From Bacteroidota bacterium (GTDB taxonomy: Bacteria > Bacteroidota > Bacteroidia > Cytophagales > Cyclobacteriaceae), in NCBI GenBank assembly GCA_003242315.1, contig QGUY01000122.1:1-11349 (forward strand): 11,349 bases of DNA, in the 5' to 3' direction. The notes below the pieces were generated by a model. It worked only from the letters and a program-made list of their open reading frames with translations. It did not search any database and was not told the origin of the DNA. A program made the position numbers and the translations under genes. Below, in pieces: positions 6,497 to 11,349 of this stretch; position 1 is the first letter of the stretch; every line of letters starts with the position of its first letter.

Positions 6497-7543
6497 TTAC
6501 TGGTAAGTCAGGATTTTATCGAGCCTTACCCTTGACGCCGGGCGGATTGCCATGAGCCCGCTGATGATTACGGTATCGCCGGCCTGAAGTCCATGTGTGA
6601 TCTGAACGTAGGCTGAGTCCCGTATTCCGGTTTCCACTTCACGGAATTGTATGCTGTCGCCCGTATAGATAATGACTTGTTTCCCTCGCGCCTGGGGAAT
6701 GACGGCCTGCGTCGGGATCATCAGGGCGTTGTCGGTTTTGCCAAGCTGCAGATTCACTTTCGCAAAAACACCGGGCACAAGTTCTCGGTGCCCCTCCCTC
6801 ACGAGGGCACGCACAGTAAGTGTTCTCGTTGCTTCGTCTACGCTGTTCTCAGTAGCCATCACGGTCGCCTCGTGCCATTGTTGGCCACCGTCGACACGAA
6901 AGCGCACCTTGTCGCCGGGGCCGACGGACCTCGCGTATTTTTCAGGGATGGCGAACTCCAGCTTCAAACGTTCGACTTGCCGGATACTGGTGACGATGTC
7001 ATTAGGGGAAAGGTAAGAACCCAGGCTGATGCGGCGGAGTCCGAGCTTGCCACGATAGGGTGCACGTATTTCTGTTTTGGCAATCGCGATGCGCGTCGCT
7101 TCAATGTCAGCCTTCAGATTCTCGACGTTGAGTTGGGCCAGATCGTAATCCTGCTGACTGATACCATTTATCTTTAGTAACTCGGCTTGTCGCTCTTCCG
7201 ACTTCTGTGCGATTTGCAATTGCACTTCGAGCTTCCTCAGTTGGGCCTGCAGGTCGCCGTCAAAGAGTTTTACCAGCAGCTTGCCTTTCGGAACAACGCT
7301 ACCTTCGGGTATATCGAGTTGGACGACGCGTCCACTCACTTCGGCACGGATATCTGTTTCCTCTTCAGGCAGGAGGGTGCCTGACACTTCCACGGTTTCA
7401 CTGACGGATCGCGGCTGCACGAGAAATCCGTCAGCCTGTACCGGGCCACGCGTCCTGGCCGCGGCGGGGCCATCCTTTTTCGCGCTGCACGAGAAAAAGA
7501 GCAGTGAACCAATACCGCACGCCATCAACAAGTATCGTCCCAT
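6497..7543 (-). CDS. RND efflux membrane-fusion (periplasmic adaptor) lipoprotein
   Basis: This adaptor should bridge the inner-membrane RND transporter and the TolC-like channel encoded next to it. I place the start at the ATG at 7543, which has AAAGGAA seven bases upstream. The longer reading from a GTG at 7567, overlapping the coaE stop, would skip this strong site and put extra residues before the signal. The 348-residue product has a lipoprotein signal ending in LFFSC with C19 as the lipidated residue. Then come a first lipoyl half at about 60-95, an alpha-helical hairpin at about 97-157, the second lipoyl half (TEIRAPYRGKLG at 157-168), a beta-barrel region and a membrane-proximal domain. 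This is the HlyD/AcrA/MexH-like order. It lies 20 bases after coaE and 35 bases before the transporter gene. Confidence 0.95.
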   Translation of the reverse strand: MGRYLLMACGIGSLLFFSCSAKKDGPAAARTRGPVQADGFLVQPRSVSETVEVSGTLLPEEETDIRAEVSGRVVQLDIPEGSVVPKGKLLVKLFDGDLQAQLRKLEVQLQIAQKSEERQAELLKINGISQQDYDLAQLNVENLKADIEATRIAIAKTEIRAPYRGKLGLRRISLGSYLSPNDIVTSIRQVERLKLEFAIPEKYARSVGPGDKVRFRVDGGQQWHEATVMATENSVDEATRTLTVRALVREGHRELVPGVFAKVNLQLGKTDNALMIPTQAVIPQARGKQVIIYTGDSIQFREVETGIRDSAYVQITHGLQAGDTVIISGLMAIRPASRVRLDKILTYQ

Positions 7544-7550
7544 AATACAC

Positions 7551-7557
7551 TTCCTTT
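7551..7557 (-). promoter_or_regulatory. Strong ribosome binding site that decides the adaptor start
   Basis: The minus strand reads AAAGGAA here, seven bases before the ATG at 7543. It is one of only two clear Shine-Dalgarno-like sites in the window and favours that ATG over the GTG at 7567. Confidence 0.7.
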
Positions 7558-7563
7558 GACAGA

Positions 7564-8178
7564 TCACGTTCCGGGTTGGTCTGAACGTGCTTTGAATTTC
7601 TCGTGAAGATTTAGAACCTGCGGAATGATCAGCGCAGATTCGTCGTTTCGTATAACGGAATCTGCCCGCTTTATTTTTTCTTCATCGCTCCATTGTTGTG
7701 CCATAATTCTGCGAACCTGATCCGCGGTTCTTCCCCGGTCGCGGTTTATCACGCGATTGACTCGGAGGGGTTCCGGTGCTACAACGAGGACGATATGATC
7801 TAGCTGTTTATAGGATCCTGACTCGAACAACAACGCAGCCTCCTTGATCACATAGTCATGGTGCGCATGCTCCGCAACCCAGTCCTCGTAGTCGGCTGCG
7901 ACGCGCGGATGAACAAGCCGGTTCAGTTTTTCCAGTTGATCCGGGTTTCTGAAAACCAGGTCACCAAGGTAGGACCGGTTTAACGATCCATCCGGATTGA
8001 ATGACAATTCTCCGAATTCTTTCCGGATGTTGGACATCAGAATTCCATCGGTGGTCATAACATATTTCGCCCGGCTGTCGGAATCGTAGACGGGAACGCC
8101 AAGTAGCGCAAATATTCGCCCCACAACGCTTTTGCCGGCGCCTATTCCTCCTGTAAGCCCAACCTGGTATGTGCTCAT
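7564..8178 (-). CDS. coaE: Dephospho-CoA kinase
   Basis: CoaE phosphorylates the 3'-hydroxyl of the ribose of dephospho-CoA with ATP, the last step of coenzyme A synthesis, in the cytoplasm. The 204-residue length is typical. A P-loop is visible at 7-17 (GLTGGIGAGKS, with K16), followed by the substrate-side D32-S33-D34 with R36. The VHP motif is at 89-91, and a KEAALLFESG segment at 112-121 matches the family's conserved PLLFE region. The lid arginines occur in RVNRVINRDRGRT at 139-151. The ATG at 8178 lies nine bases after the stop of the YbbR-like gene, and the P-loop position confirms this start. The efflux adaptor gene begins 20 bases downstream with no terminator between. Confidence 0.97.
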   Translation of the reverse strand: MSTYQVGLTGGIGAGKSVVGRIFALLGVPVYDSDSRAKYVMTTDGILMSNIRKEFGELSFNPDGSLNRSYLGDLVFRNPDQLEKLNRLVHPRVAADYEDWVAEHAHHDYVIKEAALLFESGSYKQLDHIVLVVAPEPLRVNRVINRDRGRTADQVRRIMAQQWSDEEKIKRADSVIRNDESALIIPQVLNLHEKFKARSDQPGT

Positions 8179-8187
8179 AAGGTCCAG

Positions 8188-9132
8188 TCAATATGTGATG
8201 TGGACGCTGTCGATTTCGACAACCTTGGCGCCACCGGGGAGTCCTGCTATTTCGGGTTCGGCGCTGATTTTTCCGCCCTTGAAGCCCTTCAGGTTCACCA
8301 CTGCCCTCATCGAATCCCAGACAAGGCTTTCTGCCTGGCTACGGCGAACGCTGATCGTTACCGGAAGCTTTTCAACCTGCAGGTCGGGCTTTGCTGATTC
8401 GGGGAGGTTGACGAGTACAAGCTTTACCGAATCGGTAACCTCCACGTACTCCTCAACGCGAAAGCTAACGTGTACGGTGGAAGGCCTGAACGCAATCAGT
8501 GGCCGATGGGGCACGGTAACCTCTACTTCTTCGTCGTAATCCTCATCAATGTTGGTGTGTTCCAGGGAGAGCGACAACGAACGTCGCAATTCCGATATGT
8601 GAGAAAGAGGTCCGTCCGCTAATACTGAATCGGGGCGTATTTGAATCGGGCTGACGACGCCGTACCCGGGGCGAAGAAAGCGTTCAACTGAATCGATCCT
8701 AAGCCTCACCCATTTTCGGTCGCGCGGCTCAATGTTGACATAAATTGTATCGTTGACGACGAAGTTAATTTCCAGTCCTTCTATTTGATCGGAGAACAAA
8801 GCGGGAAGCGTACTGCCGACGATCTTGCGAACAGACGCAGGGCGGTCGAGCGGTATAACCAAAGGCGTGACGCGGAACCCCGCGCTCCTTCGGAACAAAT
8901 CCCAGCCCATGCCGGATACGTTAATGGTAAGGCGATCGGGCAACGGTTCGACCGGAATGTACGCCTCTTCGTTGTATTCGAATCTCAGCGGAAAGTTGAC
9001 GTTCGCTGTGTAGTTGTCGTTCAGCGAATCAAGAAACCAGAAGATTGTTGCTGCAAGTACGCAGAGTGCGATTGCCTTCCAATTCTTTTTGTTGACATGA
9101 AGCAGACGGAATATGGAATTGACAAACCGCAC
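8188..9132 (-). CDS. YbbR-like domain protein, membrane-anchored
   Basis: This 314-residue protein has one N-terminal membrane helix at about 20-34, after a short basic stretch, and a long beta-rich part that should lie outside the inner membrane. The repeats of about 80-90 residues resemble YbbR domains. In Firmicutes the family includes CdaR, which regulates the diadenylate cyclase CdaA. In Bacteroidota a YbbR-like gene commonly sits between yajC and coaE with no cyclase gene beside it, so its role here is not established. The start must be the GTG at 9132: a stop codon lies three codons upstream in frame, there is no nearby ATG, and an AAGGA site overlaps the yajC stop nine bases before it. 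Family assignment rests on topology, repeat character and context, as this family is divergent in sequence. Confidence 0.85.
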   Translation of the reverse strand: MRFVNSIFRLLHVNKKNWKAIALCVLAATIFWFLDSLNDNYTANVNFPLRFEYNEEAYIPVEPLPDRLTINVSGMGWDLFRRSAGFRVTPLVIPLDRPASVRKIVGSTLPALFSDQIEGLEINFVVNDTIYVNIEPRDRKWVRLRIDSVERFLRPGYGVVSPIQIRPDSVLADGPLSHISELRRSLSLSLEHTNIDEDYDEEVEVTVPHRPLIAFRPSTVHVSFRVEEYVEVTDSVKLVLVNLPESAKPDLQVEKLPVTISVRRSQAESLVWDSMRAVVNLKGFKGGKISAEPEIAGLPGGAKVVEIDSVHITY

Positions 9133-9141
9133 GTCTTTTTA

Positions 9142-9146
9142 TCCTT
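9142..9146 (-). promoter_or_regulatory. Ribosome binding site supporting the GTG start of the YbbR-like gene
   Basis: AAGGA on the minus strand overlaps the last codon position of yajC and its TAA stop, and lies nine bases before the GTG at 9132. The overlap suggests that the two genes are translated from one message. Confidence 0.55.
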
Positions 9147-9450
9147 ACTTTCTGGCAGCGCGGGTAGCCTCCATGGAAATTGCCGCCTTGTTGAGCCGTA
9201 TACGCCCACCCTTTTCCACTTCCAGGATCACAGTATCACCGTCGATCTCGACAATGCTACCGTGCATCCCACCAATGGTCACTACATAGTCGCCCTTCTT
9301 CACTTCCTCGATGAACTTCCTTTGCTCCTTAGCCTTCTTTTGTTGAGGCCGGATCATGAAAAAGTAGAACACGAAAATGATACCGACGAAGAACAACAGC
9401 TGTGTCCACTGTCCTCCCTGTGGTTGCGCCTGTAATATTATGGTGTGCAT
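9145..9450 (-). CDS. yajC: Preprotein translocase accessory subunit YajC
   Basis: YajC is a small single-pass inner-membrane protein associated with SecDF and the SecYEG translocon. This 101-residue copy has the expected form: a short outer segment, one helix at about 18-33, the signature RPQQKK at 34-39 directly after it, and a small cytoplasmic domain with the typical KKGDYVVTIGGMHG-type stretch. The ATG at 9450 fits the family start. No strong ribosome site is visible. A terminator 60 bases upstream ends the previous transcript, so a promoter should lie at 9451-9510. The best match there is TAACTTAG, one mismatch from TAnnTTTG, without a clear -33 element. It is the first gene of the run that ends with the efflux pump. 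Confidence 0.97.
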   Translation of the reverse strand: MHTIILQAQPQGGQWTQLLFFVGIIFVFYFFMIRPQQKKAKEQRKFIEEVKKGDYVVTIGGMHGSIVEIDGDTVILEVEKGGRIRLNKAAISMEATRAARK

Positions 9451-9510
9451 ACATCGAATTTTAACGAACCGCTAAGTTACACATTTGGTGTGAATGGGAT
9501 CAGTCGGCAT

Positions 9511-9541
9511 AAAAAAAGTCCCGGCGGCCGGCCGGGACTTT
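9511..9541 (-). terminator. Strong intrinsic terminator after the DUF1573 gene
   Basis: A perfect 11-base stem (9515-9525 with 9531-9541, core AAGTCCCGGC/GCCGGGACTT) encloses a five-base loop. On the minus strand it is followed by seven T bases (9517-9511), the lower ones overlapping the stem base. It begins 23 bases after the DUF1573 stop and precedes yajC, so it separates the two minus-strand transcription units. Confidence 0.92.
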
Positions 9542-9564
9542 CGAAAATTCTTCAGCACGTCTTG

Positions 9565-10083
9565 TCAGCGGGAAGCGGTGGCAGGCACGACCATCGCCTT
9601 GAAACGAAGCACGGTTTGCTTCGGCCACGTATTTGCCGTAACAGTCACGGTCTTGTTCTGAATGTTGGGCTTTCCCTTGGAATCGAACTTGGCTGTTACG
9701 AAACCCTCACCGCCTACGGGTACAGGCTCCTTGGTCCAATCTGAAACCGTACAGCCGCATGAACCCTGGGCGCTTTGGATGATCAGGGGTGCTTCGCCGG
9801 TGTTCTTAAACTTGTAGGTGTACTCCACTACGTCACCTTCATTGATAGTCCCGAAATCGTGTTCAAGCGTCGCGAACTCCATAACAGGAAGCGGGCCTTC
9901 CGGCTTGGTCTCGGGTACGGCCGCAGTGGTTTGCAGACCTGTAGGCACGCCTGAGCCCTTGCCTTCCAGCTCAGCGATCCGGGCTTCCAGCTGCGCGATA
10001 CGTTTTTCAGCCTCTTTGTCCCGACACGATACCATCACCAGAAGCGAAAGGGACAACAGTGCAAGTCCAAGCAGTTTTTTCAT
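9565..10083 (-). CDS. DUF1573 domain lipoprotein
   Basis: This 172-residue protein begins with a lipoprotein signal: K2 and K3, a hydrophobic core, and a lipobox ending MVSC with C20 as the lipidated cysteine. Residues 24-40 form a short heptad helix with I29, L32, I36 and L39, which could pair or trimerise it. A Pro/Thr/Gly-rich linker follows to about 64. The DUF1573 domain occupies about 67-168, starting with the typical HDFGTINEGD (75-84) and containing the conserved SCGCT at 108-112. The domain has an immunoglobulin-like beta fold in related families and is very common in Bacteroidota envelope proteins; its function is unknown. The ATG at 10083 is well supported by the signal sequence. 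It follows the YtxH-like gene by 35 bases and is closed by a strong terminator. Confidence 0.94.
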   Translation of the reverse strand: MKKLLGLALLSLSLLVMVSCRDKEAEKRIAQLEARIAELEGKGSGVPTGLQTTAAVPETKPEGPLPVMEFATLEHDFGTINEGDVVEYTYKFKNTGEAPLIIQSAQGSCGCTVSDWTKEPVPVGGEGFVTAKFDSKGKPNIQNKTVTVTANTWPKQTVLRFKAMVVPATASR

Positions 10084-10118
10084 GTCTTTCTCGTATTTGA
10101 TGCTTCGTTAACTCTTCT

Positions 10119-10427
10119 TTAATTCTTTTTTCCCCTGATTTGTTCCAGCAGTTCGTCGACATCTTCGAGCAATCGCTCCGCCTTATTCTTCGCCTCGTCT
10201 ACCACCTTCTGGCCTTGCGACTTCGCTTCGGAAGTCAGCGGTGTTTCACGTCCGGATACAAAATCATCGATCAGCTCTTCAAGCATCTTGCGATACTTAT
10301 CCAGCTGAAACGAAAGCTTTTCCCGTGTACTCGAACCTTTATCAGGCGCGAACAAAATACCGAGAACAGTTCCGGCTGCTACACCCGCCAGAAAAGCAAG
10401 GAACGAGTTTCCACCTCTTTTGCTCAT
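10119..10427 (-). CDS. YtxH-family small membrane protein
   Basis: The 102-residue product has one N-terminal glycine/alanine-rich membrane helix at about 8-27, ending in the family hallmark ILFAPDKGSSTREKL (24-38). A charged, helical tail of about 70 residues looks like a coiled coil. YtxH-domain proteins are linked to general stress in Bacillus, but their biochemical role is not known. I chose the ATG at 10427: the MSKRGG start places the helix as in other members, whereas a GTG at 10445 only adds six residues that overlap a good promoter element. A perfect -7 element ends six bases before the ATG, so the message may have almost no leader. It is probably co-transcribed with the DUF1573 gene 35 bases downstream. 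Confidence 0.9.
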   Translation of the reverse strand: MSKRGGNSFLAFLAGVAAGTVLGILFAPDKGSSTREKLSFQLDKYRKMLEELIDDFVSGRETPLTSEAKSQGQKVVDEAKNKAERLLEDVDELLEQIRGKKN

Positions 10428-10433
10428 AATTTT

Positions 10434-10465
10434 CAAATTTAACACGCGTCAAAACGCAAAATCAA
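10434..10465 (-). promoter_or_regulatory. Bacteroidota-type promoter before the YtxH-like gene
   Basis: TAAATTTG at 10441-10434 (minus strand) matches the Bacteroidota -7 consensus TAnnTTTG exactly. A TTG at 10465-10463 lies 21 bases upstream, within the usual range for the -33 element. The ATG follows the -7 box by only six bases, so transcription would begin at or next to the start codon. The match is short and in AT-rich DNA, so chance is possible. Confidence 0.45.
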
Positions 10466-10480
10466 GAATTTGGGATATTT

Positions 10481-10520
10481 TAACAACCTGCGTGCCAAAG
10501 ACCGTCGTTTTGACGGGTCG
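10481..10520 (-). other. Weak hairpin downstream of nusB, possible poor terminator
   Basis: On the minus strand, shortly after the nusB stop, GACCCGTC can pair with GACGGTC across an AAAAC loop if one C is bulged. Only three T bases follow, so as an intrinsic terminator it would be weak, and nusB transcripts may read into the YtxH-like gene. Nothing else is recognised in this 100-base gap apart from the promoter nearer the YtxH-like start. Confidence 0.25.
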
Positions 10521-10527
10521 AACGACA

Positions 10528-11349
10528 TTACTTGTTGTCGATGAGCCCTCTTCCGCTTTTCCGCACTGCACCGGACTCATTCAATTCGCGGGCGATTACG
10601 TCAAGAATTCCATTTACAAACTGGCGACTTTTGGGAGTGCTGTAGTTTTTCGCCAATTCAATGTATTCGTTGATGGATACTTTGACAGGTATGTTCGGAA
10701 AATTGAGAATCTCTGCAATCGCCATTTCCAGGATGATCTTATCGGTAAGGGGCAATCGGTCTACTTCCCAGTTGCGCGTATTGTTGGCGATAAGATCAGC
10801 GTAAGGTTTTGCAAGGTCCGCTGCTTCGTTGTACAACCGTTCGATAAAATCCTTGTCTTCATCCCAATTGACCGACAACGTGTGAAGCGAGATCTGATCC
10901 TGTTTGGACGGATCGAACGCTTTGATCGTTTTTTCCACCATGCCCTGCACAATTTCACGATCTTCCGCCCAACCGATGACCGCCTCACCGAAATAATCGC
11001 TGATCGCATTTTTACCCAACAGAATCTTGCGGAGGAAATAGTTAGCGAACTTTCTCTGATCGGCCGGAGAAACCTCTTTCCGATCGAGGTTGGCCAGATA
11101 TTCCGGATCAACTCGTACGATGTCGCGAAACCACGTTTTCACCTGCTGCATCCTTCCATCCCAACCCTGATTCAACTTTCGGGTTTGCTCCTGCAATTCG
11201 GTGCTGTTTTCCAACGCCCGTATCCAGGCATTGTTTAAGAAATTCGTATGCGAAACCTTACGATCGGAACGCGCAACGCCGACCATGGCCGCAGCCAAAC
11301 TCAATACTGCTATGTAATGGTGATATATCCGTCCCCCCTCGCAAACAAT
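10528..11349 (-). CDS. nusB: Transcription antitermination factor NusB, long form, 5' end outside the window
   Basis: NusB works with NusE (ribosomal protein S10) at boxA sites to promote antitermination, chiefly of rRNA operons. The C-terminal NusB core is clear: RLPLTDKIILEMAIAEIL, then the VKVSINEYIELAKNYSTP segment and RQFVNGILD, which align well with the same helices of the E. coli protein. An additional upstream helical region precedes it, as in the long NusB of Bacteroidota. The reading frame stays open to the right edge, adding 15 codons before the TTG at 11304, and this added part (YHHYIAVL) continues the helix seen in relatives. The true start is therefore beyond 11349 and 273 residues are visible. 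A TTG start at 11304 is rejected. The usual N-terminal segment of a few tens of residues is missing only because of the window edge. Confidence 0.95.
   Translation of the reverse strand: MVCEGGRIYHHYIAVLSLAAAMVGVARSDRKVSHTNFLNNAWIRALENSTELQEQTRKLNQGWDGRMQQVKTWFRDIVRVDPEYLANLDRKEVSPADQRKFANYFLRKILLGKNAISDYFGEAVIGWAEDREIVQGMVEKTIKAFDPSKQDQISLHTLSVNWDEDKDFIERLYNEAADLAKPYADLIANNTRNWEVDRLPLTDKIILEMAIAEILNFPNIPVKVSINEYIELAKNYSTPKSRQFVNGILDVIARELNESGAVRKSGRGLIDNK

Noticed and set aside
7544..7567. GTG at 7567 as the start of the efflux adaptor
   Set aside because: It would add eight residues before the signal peptide and ignore the AAAGGAA site placed seven bases before the ATG at 7543.
10420..11238. 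Plus-strand open frame of 272 codons
   Set aside because: It is antisense to nusB, whose conserved core is unmistakable, and it has no recognisable features.
11302..11304. TTG at 11304 as the start of nusB
   Set aside because: The frame remains open to the window edge and the added residues continue the expected N-terminal helices, so the gene simply runs off the window.

Overview
The window looks like ordinary chromosomal DNA from a member of the Bacteroidota, most likely a Cytophagales-type organism. This rests on the gene order nusB, YtxH-family, DUF1573 lipoprotein, yajC, YbbR-like, coaE, on the long form of NusB found in that phylum, on a perfect TAnnTTTG -7 promoter element, and on few clear Shine-Dalgarno sites. 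It is an inference from family knowledge; no rRNA or marker search was possible. No tRNA, rRNA, CRISPR array, insertion sequence or prophage was seen.

Reading from the right edge, all on the minus strand: a 5'-truncated nusB runs off the window; a small YtxH-like membrane protein and a DUF1573 lipoprotein follow, closed by a strong hairpin-T-tract terminator at 9511-9541. Next comes a tight six-gene run: yajC (SecDF-YajC accessory), a YbbR-domain membrane-anchored protein, coaE (last step of CoA synthesis), and then a complete tripartite RND efflux pump made of a lipoprotein membrane-fusion protein, an HAE1-type inner-membrane transporter and a TolC-like outer-membrane channel. Gaps inside this run are 9 to 35 bases, and the last two genes overlap. 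No terminator or regulator gene separates the housekeeping part from the pump.

Left of the pump, a small four-helix membrane protein of the 'phage holin superfamily IV' type reads on the plus strand, convergent with the TolC gene. The 130-base gap between them carries degenerate short repeats. Divergent from the small membrane protein, a DEDDh exonuclease/GIY-YIG endonuclease fusion reads on the minus strand and ends inside a perfect heptanucleotide tandem array.

I did not find a convincing undescribed system. The items most worth a second look are a UvrC-like four-cysteine pattern in the exonuclease/GIY-YIG protein, a palindrome abutting the RND transporter start codon, the repeat-rich convergent intergenic region, and the possible read-through expression of the efflux pump from a housekeeping operon.
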